Notes under the pieces: model-generated
The model's input: only the letters and a program-made list of their open reading frames with translations
Told to the model about the DNA's origin: nothing
Databases searched by the model: none
Part shown: positions 1 to 10,487 of the stretch, in pieces
How positions within the stretch are numbered: position 1 is the stretch's first letter
How the letters are laid out: every line of letters starts with the position of its first letter
Position numbers and translations under genes: made by a program
Assembly (NCBI GenBank): GCA_963573305.1
Contig: OY754339.1
Location: 73,703,376-73,767,375, forward strand
Reading direction: 5' to 3'
Length of the DNA: 64,000 nt
Source of the DNA: Pyrrhosoma nymphula
Lineage: Eukaryota; Arthropoda; Insecta; Odonata; Coenagrionidae

Positions 1-369
1 TCTGAATAAATGGGTACAGAAGAGGCCGGGAAAAAGTCAATGGGTGACACGTGTGCGGGGGGAATAGGGGGACAAGGTTGTGGTAACCAGCCCCTTCGGC
101 GTCCCCCTCCTAACGCACGTCACCCTGTGGCTGAATAACCCGAAACCTTCAATAATAAAAATGATGAATGAGAAAAAAAAGAAATGATGATAATAAAATG
201 AGTTGGTGATGAGAGTATAACCCTAAAAAAATACACGTATAGGTGATAGGCTATTCATACATGACGCGTGCTGTTCTTTGAAGATGTTAGGCCTCAATTC
301 ATGCGGAATACCTAACCTATTATCCCACATAAGAACATTGCTCAACAGTCAATTAATTCTGCTTTGACA
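1..369. other. no recognisable gene
   Basis: No conserved reading frame or repeat boundary was recognised here. The stretch lies downstream of the minus-strand gypsy fragment that begins at about 370, so it may be more decayed element sequence, but nothing in it shows this directly. Confidence 0.4.
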
Positions 370-870
370 ATAAAAACTTCAATTCACCTGAGACTTTGGA
401 TGGCCACCCTAACATACAAAAACCTTTTTTACAATTTGATGAACTCTGTAGTTCCTGCCTACTATCTTGGATGTGATTGGTAGGAACTCGTCTCCGATAT
501 TCAAATATTAAATTCCTTCCATCTGTTCCCCTTCAATGTGTAACATGAGGCATGATAACCCGTGTACTACTTCAATTATTTTTACAGCCGTTAGGTTTGC
601 GTTAGGCCATTTTGAAATTATACACTTCCAGTATCACCACCCTATATTGGACTCGACTAGCTGCCATCTGTGGTACATCCTTCTTTTTCCCAAAAATGTG
701 AGTGAGAGGGTTGTGATCTGTCCTCAAGATGAATTCTCTCCCATACACACTGAGGGAATTTCTTAATTCCACATAAAATAGCCAAAGCTTCCTACAAGAT
801 AGTTCAGTTTCACCTTCTATGGGTGCGATATTCTTTAATGCATATGGAATGTTCAAAAGGAACATTTATT
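370..870 (-). pseudogene. Ty3/gypsy pol fragment (RNase H to integrase start)
   Basis: Reading the minus strand from 865 gives the RNase H part of a gypsy polyprotein. The diagnostic block is YGREFILRTDHNPLTHIFG, in which TDHNPLT is the family signature, followed by the VQ-aYNFKM segment. Further downstream (about 540-400), weaker frames give LPITSKIV and a GGHPK-like block that match the linker leading into the integrase of K02A2.6/mag-like elements. Frameshifts separate these blocks and no LTR was found, so this is a dead fragment. It cleaves RNA in RNA-DNA hybrids in intact relatives. Family assignment is firm; exact edges are not. Confidence 0.75.
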
Positions 871-1725
871 TTGCATACCAGGTTGTATAATGTGCCATGA
901 CTTGTGGCCAGCTGGAAAAACTCTTGGGGTATGCAAGCAGCTGGTAATGTGTTTCTGACTTGGCCAATGACTCTGCCACTTTAAATTTCCCTTATTGTGG
1001 CCCAGAACAAAGAATTGTGTGCCATGAGAGAGGAAGTTGATTTTCCCCGAGAGCAAAGGTGGCACCACTCCATTTGTCTTGAAACTTTATGATCCCTTGA
1101 TATGCTCATTTTTTCAAGAAACTTCTTTTATGGCTGAGACCAGACTCATAGTATGAGAATTGTTCTGAGCTAAGGCTAATATTTTAACAAAGTGGTAGGT
1201 AGGCAAAAGGCAGTGCTTGCTATGTTTGAAATAACTAAGAAGTTCACGAAGAGCTCAAAACTTCAATCACGCAAAGCGCTCTTATGAACAGTGATGGTTC
1301 CAAATTTTTGTGATGCTACTGCCATGAGGAATGAACACTAACCAGAATGGCGGACAACGGCGGAAGTTCATTGGAAGGTGGCGCTAGTGATTATTCGGAA
1401 AAGCACAAGACAGGCGAATATGAACTTAAAAACGGTGCCAATAGAGTTCCAACCCCTTTTGGATGACATTATTACTAATTAATATGCATGAAAAAAAGTT
1501 ATGGAATGTAATTAACGGGGAAGGACATCCTTTAGCTGTGTCAAAAACAGTCAGTCTTCCTCTACTACTACTTTGTCTACTAAATCGCCTTGGTTCACTA
1601 TATTCCGACCCCCTTCACAACCTGCTCCCAGTCTCTGCTGCCACTATGTGTCTGAAGTCTCAGTGTCGCCTGGCGCCGCTTCCACTTGAGCACCCAACTC
1701 TTCAGGCTCAACATGCCTTATACCT
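871..1725. other. unassigned, possibly 3' end/LTR of the gypsy copy to the right
   Basis: No protein similarity was recognised. Because the gypsy pol at 1726-6225 runs on the minus strand, its 3' untranslated region and 3' LTR would fall here. I could not define LTR edges or a matching second copy, so this is positional inference only. Confidence 0.3.
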
Positions 1726-1985
1726 TCAGAGATTTAGGTAGGAGGGACCTAAGGTACTATCATGAGATTGGGAGTTGCCAGGCCTTCGCCTGGTAGCTCC
1801 AGTCGTTGCCAAATCTGATCCAGATGGCGTCTCTTTATTTCCTCCCTCTCTCTTGTCTTCATAGCTGTGTGGCCCCAACCTTTTAAAACAACTCCAGGGA
1901 TCTAGAAATTCCCTGAGGCCGTTCCTGAAATAAATAGAATCTCCTTCCTTAAAAAACAATCGAATATTGTTAATAGTGATCTCTG
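1726..1985 (-). pseudogene. Ty3/gypsy pol C-terminal tail, separated by a transposon insertion
   Basis: Minus-strand translation gives a post-integrase tail with the pattern FKEGDSIYFRN followed by KRLGPHSYE. This resembles the 'F..GD.V..R ... GP..Y' domain after gypsy integrases. The rest of the same pol continues at 4313 on the other side of the inverted-repeat element, with the same orientation and order. The split is therefore a later insertion, not a rearrangement. The tail has no catalytic residues and is broken near its left end. Confidence 0.65.
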
Positions 1986-2000
1986 GAGGGCTATTACGGA
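1986..2000 (+). repeat. left terminal inverted repeat
   Basis: This 15-bp end is the inverted match of 4298-4312. It is preceded by CTG, the target duplication. Confidence 0.75.
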
Positions 2001-4062
2001 TCTTGGGCGACTCACCCGTCACTCACTCGAACTTGCCACTCGCAAGTCGCCACTGCGATTACGGAACAGGGTGCGACTCGTATCTCGCTAGCGACTTGAC
2101 GGGCGACTTCTGAGTGTATGAGAATCTCCAGTACAGTTTTCTGAGCCAATAAGCAGCCTTATTACAAGTCACGTGGTGCAGCAGACGACTTGAAAATTAC
2201 GAGTATAATGTGATATCGTCACTTAGCTATATAGTAAATAGTACTTCCACAGATATGTACAATATTTTGTGCATATTTCAATGCAATAAAATTGATGCTC
2301 GGATGTTAGGTACGAGAATTTGCAGGAATTAGTGGAATTTCATTCGTAGCGGTCAAAATTGATAGTACCTATTTCGTGGCCGATATAAGCAACTTATAAA
2401 TAGCTTGAAATAATAATTTAGGAACTAATAAGGGCACCAATGGATACGATAATAACTCGAAAATATCCAACGTGTGAGCTTCAATCATTTTCACTCATGA
2501 GCTAGCCAAAAATGCTTGAATGAAACGGTTATATACCAATGGGAAATAATTCGGCAACTATATAGTATAGTATACTACCTCCCGAAGTACTGTATTCCAC
2601 AGCAGCACAATTTGTTTTCAGCATATGCTTTTCACTTAAAACATTTTCACCACTATATGTGATGTGAAACATGCTCAGCATAAGGCAGTGACCATTTATC
2701 CCGCTTATTAAATGCGTTCTATACAATGACTTTGCAATATACAGGTAACTACTTGATGTATTTAATTTGACTCTCCTTTTAAGCTTCCTTGCCTTTCACT
2801 GCAGACTTGCTTGCTGCCTACTGAGCTAGCGCATTTTTGGCCAGATATGTGAATTATACTAGGTATTGACGGAATAGGCCCAAGTAAAAAAATTAAGAAA
2901 AATAAAGCACCGAGTTGTTATATTAAAGAAAAAATTACGTTTACATTGATTCAGTAGTAGTAGAATATATATCCACCTCTAAATATGGGTCTGGAGGGCA
3001 AGTAAATGCCTAAAGGAAAGGGTATTTTACAATTCAAAACATTAATTCTATACATCTGATATTTATTGTACGACTATTATTCCTTTATTCGTCGATTACA
3101 ATCCCTGATTTATTTTACACATGAAACTAATTGAGGTAAGGTAAAGTAACTATGATCGTTGAGGATCGAGGTAAATGTAAGAAAAACAATAATACTTGAC
3201 AAATTTATTTGTGTCACTTTTCTGATAAAAATATGCCAACGATAAATTAAAAAGTATCAAATACCGATCCCAATCACTTGCATCAATAGCATGGAGGAGC
3301 ACATCAATTAAATACTACTAATTATATGTCTCCGTTTACAGAACTTCATTCACATCAACACGATTTTACCCACCGCTTGCACTAACCCTTCACTAGCAAA
3401 TCATGACTCACGACGTCCATAGAACGAAGATAATGGGCATACATTCTACAGCCAACGAACTTGTCGACAGAATCAAGAGTTGATTCGAAAGCAAACAACA
3501 CAATCTTCCAAACAACAAATCCATGGTTTAGGAATAGTAACCAAAATCAAGTACGCTAGAGCTAAAGGGTAGCAAAATGAATAACATAGACATATTATTC
3601 GAGCCAATTTCATCACAGTTCAATCACAATAAAGCTTCTGCTAAAACAACTTCGCGATAAAACATTGTCACTATCCAAATCACAACCGAAAGATAACGCA
3701 ACACCACTATGATTTTTAATCAAACAATGAATCTACATTGTTACAATATTCACTGTAGGTAAATATCACTAAGTATCACCATGGTTGCACGAATAACTGA
3801 TTAAACACATCGATGGATAGCGGCGAAATGAATACAATAGAACACATTAGGTATTACGCACTGCACTCGCGTAATCAAAACACACGTGAGAAGAACAGGG
3901 TACCGATGAACTCGGATAAATTTATTCCTCGGAATCAACACTACTTCACCGGCAATTCGTCATTTTAACCTAAATCCATGGCTTATCATCTCTATATTCC
4001 TGCGTAAACAACAAACAATATGGACGGAAGACATCTTTAAACAGCAGACTATCGCCAAGCGA

Positions 4063-4312
4063 ATCGGAATCAAGCCGGCGACTCGACGAGTGAGCACCTT
4101 CGTCGACGGTGACATGGGGAAGCGACTATTTAGTCGCCGAAGGCGACAAAACGGTGTTCCGTAATCGCTCGCGGTGAGAGCTGAGTCACCGGCGACTCCG
4201 AGTCACCATACGGCCGGCGACTCAAGATCCGTCATCGCTCAGGGTGAGAACTCAGCCTGAGTCGCCGAAATGCTAGTTGTCGCCGGTGACTCGCGGTTCC
4301 GTAATAGCCCTC
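4063..4312 (-). repeat. right subterminal repeats and terminal inverted repeat
   Basis: The last 250 bp contain many GCGACTC, GAGTCGCC and GTCACC motifs in alternating orientation. The block ends in the 15-bp inverted repeat at 4298-4312. The left end (2003-2110) has a similar cluster. Such arrays commonly bind the transposase; that function is inferred. Confidence 0.6.
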
Positions 4313-4342
4313 CTGACATGTACTCCTTACAAGATCCAGGTT

Positions 4343-4365
4343 GGGGGGGGGGGGGGGGGGGGGGG
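4343..4365 (+). repeat. 23-bp poly-G tract
   Basis: An uninterrupted run of G lies inside the gypsy pol relic, just right of the DNA transposon. On the coding (minus) strand it would read as proline codons. It is either a replication-slippage expansion or a consensus error in a hard-to-sequence homopolymer. Confidence 0.7.
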
Positions 4366-5808
4366 AGGATGTAACTTATCCAGAGCTGTCCGGAGGCGTC
4401 AGCCCATGAGGATTTCTGCTGGGCCGTGACATGTGACGGTGCTGGGGGTAATACGTAGGGTTAGCAGAAGGTTGGGGAGTTCCTGCATCCAGCGGGAAGG
4501 GAGAATTTTGCTGAGGGCAGTCTTCAATGTTCTGACAGTGCACGCAGCCTGACCGTTAAAAGCAGAGTGATGGGAAGCTGCGAAGGTCTTCTTGGTTCCA
4601 TTCTGCATAAGGAAAAGTCAGCTGCTCTAAACCCAGGACAGGCCTTCCATGGAATGACGGGAGCTTTTGGGGGGTTGGGTCTTACCTCTACACACTTTCT
4701 ACGCGTATGGGTCATTGTTTCAATATCCTTGTCAATTGATGGTCACCAAATATACGACCGTGCAATCGATTTGGTCCTCACTATTCCTTGTTGAATGGAA
4801 TGCAGTTGAGATAAAAGGGAGGCTCGTATGGAGGTTGGGATCACCACCCTATCTCCACAGAGTACACAACCAGAAATCACTGAGAAAGTTCCTGGGGAAG
4901 CATTTAGGTACTTAGCTACAGCTTCTGAGGGGCTCTAGGGCTGCCAACCACGGAATAGGGCCGTCATCACCTCTTTGAACTCCGGATCCTCCATGGTCGC
5001 TGAGGCCACCATGCGACTATCTAAGGCAATGGGTCTGGCCATCATGCTGCATCGTATACACTCCCACTGGGTCAGGTAACATGTCTCCCTGATCCAAAGT
5101 AGGATAGCGACTCAGGAAATCAGCATTTTTAATTTCGGCCTGTATCAAAACATCATCTAAATAAATCACAATGCCGTCCATACCAGCTAGTATGGTTTCC
5201 GTAATTCTTTGGAATACCGTTGGGGCAGACGAAAGATCAAAAGTGGGTCTTGTTACCCTATAAAGCCCCTTATGAGTGTTCAGGGTCAATAGAGAAGCTG
5301 TCTCCTCATCCACTGCAACTTGCAGAAAGGCATCGGACAAGTCTAGTTTGGAAAACCACTTCTCACCTGCCCATTTGCCCAGCATTTCCTGCATTTTGTG
5401 CAAATTTCGTGGAGGCAAGCTGGGTTAACTGTGCCACTGTAGTCACCACTTGATAATGTCCCCATTCTTGTTCTGAGGGTAAACCGTTGGTGTGGCCCAA
5501 GTGGCTGCTGGTTCCGGGACTAGGATACCCTTTTCCACCATTCGGTCCAATTCTGCTGAAACCTTAGGAATCAAGGGCCTTGCTCTGCGAAATATTGGGT
5601 TAGGATCAGGTTTCATGTGCAAATGGGCTGGAATAGCTGAATACTTGGCGAGGCAAGGGGAAAACAATAGGGCAAACGGAAGGACAGAGTTAGGCAGGAG
5701 CACATTTGGCTGATGGCCTTCAACGATGATACCAAGAGGGGCAAACCAGGTTCGTCCCATTAGACTCGGCCCTCCCGATGCCATCACCACTAGCGGAAGG
5801 ACAGCCTT
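4366..5808 (-). pseudogene. Ty3/gypsy pol relic: RT, RNase H remnant and integrase
   Basis: From right to left on the minus strand the order is RT N-terminus (ELDRMVEKGILVPEP, ATPTVYPQNKNG, near 5500-5450), then RT core (FSKLDLSDAFLQV and the catalytic block IVIYLDDVLI near 5150). It then jumps straight to NADFLSRYP, the RNase H exit motif, so most of RNase H is deleted. The integrase zinc region (WWP-IDKDIETM, PPKAPVIPWK) follows around 4930-4650. Another deletion then removes the catalytic core and joins to SAFNGQAACTVRTLK and PAEILMG (4608-4399). Frameshifts occur throughout. The original enzyme copied element RNA into DNA and integrated it; this copy is dead. Confidence 0.85.
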
Positions 5809-6060
5809 ATGTTGTAGTATTTACACTTTTACGTGAATTTTACCCACTACTGGCAAAAGTTGTCGACCAAGTCCGAAGGGTTAGGGTGGGGGGTGACAGG
5901 GTTATATGGGAAAAATTTTCTTGGTAGGTGGACAGACCAATTAGGTACAAACCTGCTCCGCTGTCTACTTCCATTGGCAGATTATGGCCCTCCACTACTA
6001 CCGCGATGATAAGGGGCTAAGGTGAGCCTCTACTGCGTCCCTGAGCTGTTAGCGGTCTGT
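5809..6060 (-). pseudogene. gypsy retropepsin-like protease relic
   Basis: The minus strand at 5975-5951 encodes MEVDSGAG, with the aspartic-protease catalytic motif as D-S-G-A. It is followed by frame-broken sequence leading to GGPSLMGRTW (near 5760), the usual C-terminal protease flap and Gly-rich end before RT. It lies directly upstream of the RT N-terminus in the same orientation, the normal gag-PR-RT order. In intact elements it cuts the Gag-Pol polyprotein as a dimer. Confidence 0.7.
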
Positions 6061-6225
6061 GGCAGAGGCATAGGATAGCTATTGCGGCTGGTTATCGGCA
6101 TCTTCCTCGCCCACGTGATGACTGCAGGCGCCGTCCAGCGATGCTCCTGTATTGATTCGATAAACCGACCTTTGTTCCCAGTGGTCGTTTGCAGCTTCCT
6201 CCTTGCGAGCCTTAAGCTTCATAGA
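6061..6225 (-). pseudogene. degenerate gypsy gag end
   Basis: This short minus-strand stretch lies just upstream of the protease, where a gag zinc-knuckle region is expected. Scattered basic and cysteine codons can be read across frames, but no intact CCHC box remains. Assignment rests mainly on position. Confidence 0.35.
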
Positions 6226-6480
6226 ACCTATCAGAATACACACCCAGCGTGCCCCTTATCTAAATAGTTATGCACAAGTCTTTGGAATAGAGGATTGATA
6301 GAATTATCAGCGCTGCCCTTACCGCAGAAAACCCCCATTTTCAAGGTATAGCCGGATGCAGCATCACAAGCAATAAAAAATTTGACCTGTTTGTTTCCAG
6401 TTTGATATGTTTAACCGTGTCTGCCGGAAAGAATATATCGAAACAATCGAAAGGAGTTGATGTCGCATCAATAGGGGCAG
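6226..6480 (-). pseudogene. internally deleted piggyBac transposase fragment
   Basis: Two blocks of a piggyBac-type (DDE_Tnp_1_7) transposase are read on the minus strand. One is TPFDCFDIFFPADTVKHI (6450-6400), the N-terminal 'TP...F..FF....' motif. The other is KQVKFFIACDAASGYTL followed by GVFCGKG and NYLDKGH (6395-6240), which corresponds to the core around the first catalytic aspartate. About 150 residues that should lie between them are missing, and the frame shifts at the join. It is sandwiched between gypsy and copia relics, whose edges abut it. Confidence 0.6.
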
Positions 6481-6483
6481 CGA

Positions 6484-7198
6484 CTATTCGTCCGCGTCCT
6501 CGGTTTCCTCCTCGAACACCACGAGCCGCGACGCCACGGGGATAGGCCCCACAACCTTCATGCCAGCATTCGCGATGCCATGGGAGGGGCGACCGCAGTT
6601 GAAGCACCCCCTGGTGCCGGTGTGGTGGGAAGGCCCCTCAGGATAAGGCTGGGACCGGTAACGCCCCCTGGCGGTGTTCTGCCCGCAGAACGCAGCGGCC
6701 ATGGGGTCGGTGGCTGCGACATTGGGGAGGCGGCGTATGGTAGCGTTTTGGCGAGTGATTTCGAACTCCTCCACATTAGTCCTCACAAAGTTCATATTGA
6801 CCCGCGACGAGTCATGGTCCGTCACCTGGAGCGAGGTCACTGCAGTCTCGTAGCTGACAGATAAGGTCAATAAAAAGAGTCACCACAGCCCTGTCACTGA
6901 GTATCTCCCCACACTGCCTCAGCTCTCTAACCAGTTTGTCAAATTTCGAACAAAACACCAAAAACACTTCACCATGTAGATTGTACACTAAGTCCTTGTA
7001 CTTCTTCTGCAGGGGCATCCGTGTAACGACATTAACCTCACCATAAGGCTCTTGCAATCTGTCCCACAAGTCTTTTACATTAACTGCGTCCACCACGAGA
7101 TCAAAGATAGAGTCTGATATGTGATTGAAGAGTAGGTCCTTCAATGTTGAATTTCTGTCGTCTAATTCTTTCCTCTCTTTATCCTTCTTTGCCCTCAC
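6484..7198 (-). pseudogene. Ty1/copia gag (UBN2-type) with one CCHC box
   Basis: The frame from 7198 contains the UBN2 gag pattern DLWDRLQEPYGEVNVV, QKKYKDLVYNLHGEV and KFDKLVRELRQCGE. After a frameshift near 6840 it continues with VRTNVEEFEITRQN and a zinc knuckle, CFNCGRPSH (near 6590), whose last cysteine is replaced. Copia gag proteins package element RNA. No copia protease, integrase or RT follows, so only gag survives. The right edge adjoins the tandem array. Confidence 0.75.
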
Positions 7199-7232
7199 AG
7201 TTCTCCCTCTTTATCTGCGTGTCCCTTTTGGA

Positions 7233-10200
7233 GCAATTCCAGACCCTCAACGACATAAGCAAAGGCCCCCTTTCCATCCAGAAAACCCCGTGTGCGTTGC
7301 TTCCTCACATATTAATTAATGCCATTAAATATTCAAAAACTAAGAATACCTATCACTCGCTCTTATTCCATAATTATAAATGTTGGCTGTATTTAAACCT
7401 TCAGTGCTCATAGGTCGCACCCGATAAGCTTAGGTTAGCTCCGTTAAATGCTCACAAGCCTCACTTGTTGAGCTGGGCTAGCTTCTTCATTTATTTAGTA
7501 CTTTAATGTTCCTCGGCAGCACATTATGAACTGGGCTTGGGACCGAATATGTGCTCGCAAGACGCACCTACTGAGCTGGGCCAGCTCCTTTACTTACTTA
7601 TTTATTCCTATTATTGTTATTTTATGTTCATAGGCAGCACCTTATGAAAAGGGCTTGGCTCCGAAAATGTGCACGCAAAAGTACCTTCTGAGCATGGCCA
7701 GCCCCTTTATAAATGCACTTAATATTTAAGTTTGATGTAAGCGAGTGGGATTGAAAAAACGTTAACAAAGAAAATAATAAACATGGAAAGAGGCAGACTT
7801 ATGCGAAAGGGCTGAAAAAAGAAAAGGGGACACAAATATGTGCCCAAATCACACTCACTGCACTATCACTTTTCAAATTTTCTTGACGATTATGGGACAA
7901 AATTTCAGCTGAATACACCTGGGCCCATAACCTGTTGAATTTTACTTACATGTTAGGTTACTTTTTTATGAATAAGACAGTATTGAACTTGATGAACTTT
8001 GATTTTACTATCACAATTAACAGTAGATCTTCACCATCGAGAGGTTGAGAGAAAGAGATCCGAATACCCGGATTTACAGACAAAGTGTCATGGAGATACT
8101 GTGACGCTCATGTGTACATTTTACCAATTACTAGGAAGAACGTAGTTCTGAATCGAGCAGCCAGATGGTAGCACTTAGCATGCATGGCTACTCCCTAAGT
8201 TAACAAGTACATTGAAATTGTATATTAACATCCCTGCCCAACAAAATTCTTCTTGCCACTGGTTCGAAATTGAATTTCTTTACAGACCTGTTGCTCTTTC
8301 CTCGAACAAGATGTAATTCCATCCATCCTAGGTATTAATTCATGGATGCTATATTCACTTTCTGATTTAACCCATTCCTTGACGCTGTCAATGAAACTTA
8401 TCATTTTCTTTTGCCACGCAGAAAGAGAGAAACTCTACACGATCTCATTCCCATACCCATGCAAGAAAGCTACTCGGATATTCTCACTGAATGGCACCAG
8501 CTGCTAAGATGAAACACCCAATGCCTCCTCCATGTGAGATTTATCGTGAAGCCCATTTGAGAAAAGAGCTTGATGTCACCACTGAATTTAGTGATAGGCG
8601 GTAGGAATAAAGATGTAGCGGATTTATATTTTGGGCAGATCTGATCAAATCCATCGAAATTGACTCAGTTCTTGAGTTTTTAATGGAATAGTGATAACAT
8701 GGTCACCAAATAACTCTTAAGTGGCCAATGAAGCCAGAGTTAAAGGGGTAAAGGTTAGCATATTATGAAAATTCAAAATCCACTGGTTCAAAAAAACGAC
8801 TTTGTACAGACCTGCTGCTCATTCCTAGTGCAAGATATTATTCCATCCAAACCAGATATATATTCGTGGATAGTGTAATCAACTTTCTACTTTAACCCAT
8901 CTGTGGAAGCTGTTAATGGAACTGTTCATATTCTTCTGCCATACAGAGAAACTTCACGAGCTCATGCCTATGCAAGGAAAGTTACTTGGTTTTTCCCGCT
9001 AAATGGTATCAGCTGCTAAGATAAATCTACCAATGTCTCCACCAGGGGGGATTTATCATGAGGTCGATATGAGACAAACAACTTGATGTCGACCTTGAAT
9101 TTCGTGAGAGCTACAATGAATAAAGTGGTAGCGGATTTATATTTTTGGAAAATCTCATCAAATCCATCGGAGTTACCTGATCTGGAATGTTTTAATGTGG
9201 CATGGCACAGCACATTCGTCGTTGCAAAATTACTCAAAAGGGGCCAATGAAGCCTGAGTAAAAGGGGGAAAGTTTAGCATTATATGAAAATTCAAAATCC
9301 ACTTGTTCAAAATGGAGTCAGTACAGACTTGTTGCTCTTTCCTCGAGCAAGACATCGTTCCATCCATCTTAATTTATGGAAGACGTTTCATTTTCTACTT
9401 TAACCCATCGAGGAATCATTTAATGAAACTGTTTATTTTCTTCTGCCAAACAGACAGAAACTCTTCACGAGCTCATACCCATGCAAGGAAGGTTACTTGG
9501 TTATTCTCGCTGAATGGGATCAGCTAGTAAGGTAAAACACTCAAATGTCTTCTACAGGTGAGATTCATCATGCGGTCGATTTGAGATAAACAGCTTGATG
9601 TCGCCCTTGAACTTCTTGATAGCCACATTGAATGAAGTTGTAGCATATTTTTATTTTGGGCAGATCTCGTCAAAACCATGGAAATTTACCCAATTCTGGA
9701 ATGTTTTTAATGTGGCACGGCACAGCGCAGTCGTGGTTACAAAATAACTCCGGCCTCGGTAGCGGCGGGTTGAAGTCCATGCCTGCCAAACATAAGGTCG
9801 CGGGTTCGAATCCCGCCTGGGTAGGAAAGGTACACCTCCCAGGGCATGGTTGTGTGTGCTTGCCCACATCATAAATACCGTGTCATTTCCTTCGGCTGTT
9901 AGGTAGATAGAGATTATTATTAATACTCAAAGTTGTCATAGAAGCCTGAGAGATAGGGGGGAAGTTAAGCCTATCGTTAAAATTCTAAATCCACATGCTC
10001 AAAATTTAGTATTTGTGCATACTTGTTTTTTCTAGAGCAAGATATTATTCCATCCATCCCAGCTATTAATTTGTTGATGCCATTATCACCTTTTACATTA
10101 ACCATTCCGTGGAATCTGTCCGTGGAAATATTAAATTTCTCCTGCCAAACAGACAGAAACTCTTCACGAGCTCATTCCCATACCCATGCAAGGAAGTTTA

Positions 10201-10487
10201 CTTGGTTATTCTCACTGAATGGCATCAGCTGCTAAGATTAAACTTCCAATGTCTCCATCAGGGGGAATTTATCATGAGGTCGATTTGAGATAAACAGCTT
10301 GATGTAGCCCTTGAACTTCTTTATAGCCACAATCGATAAAGTTGTAGCATATTTATATTTTGAGCAGATCTCGTCAAAGCCATCAAAATGTCCCATATCT
10401 GGAATGTTAAATGTTTTTAATGTGGCACGGAACAGTGCAATCGTGGTTAAAAAATTACTCCAGCCTCGGTAGCGGCGGGGTGAAGGC
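7233..10487 (-). repeat. tandem array, higher-order unit A (four monomers)
   Basis: The unit opens with a 1046-bp spacer (AATTCCAGACCC at 7235 to 8281). Four ~520-bp monomers follow, each recognised by its TACAGACCTG/TACAGACTTG start at 8281, 8805 and 9322, and a variant at about 10015. The monomer from 9322 is longer because it carries a SINE. Other units have three monomers; this one has an extra SINE-free monomer. I call the unit minus because the splice-like signals read that way, but no transcript is proven. Confidence 0.8.
9751..9921 (+). mobile_element. tRNA-derived SINE in unit A
   Basis: The ~170-bp insert carries a perfect RNA polymerase III B box, GGTTCGAATCC (9803-9813), within a T-arm-like stem GCGGG/CCCGC. 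A weaker A-box-like region (CGGTAGCGGCGGG) lies upstream. It ends in an ATT-repeat tail. Flanking copies of AATAACTC (9743-9750) and AATACTC (9922-9928) look like a target duplication, and SINE-free monomers lack the insert at this point. Confidence 0.75.

Larger units (their letters stand above)
1986..4312. mobile_element. non-autonomous DNA transposon (2.3 kb, 15-bp TIR, CTG target duplication)
   Basis: The ends are inverted copies of GAGGGCTATTACGGA (1986-2000 and 4298-4312). The element is flanked by the trinucleotide CTG on both sides (1983-1985 and 4313-4315), and it interrupts a gypsy pol frame, so the insertion is well supported. Both ends are rich in short GAGTCGCC/CGACTC-type motifs in both orientations, which may act as transposase-binding subterminal repeats. 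The interior is AT-rich with no recognisable coding sequence, so it must be mobilised in trans. A 3-bp duplication fits PIF-Harbinger-like elements, but the superfamily is not proven. Confidence 0.75.

Noticed and set aside
9760..9820. Possible functional tRNA gene
   Set aside because: Only the B box and T-arm stem are convincing. No acceptor stem, anticodon arm or clear A box fits, and it has a SINE tail.
9651..9874. Open frames on both strands across the SINE
   Set aside because: They are accidental frames through the tRNA-like T arm. They recur in every satellite unit only because the unit is copied.
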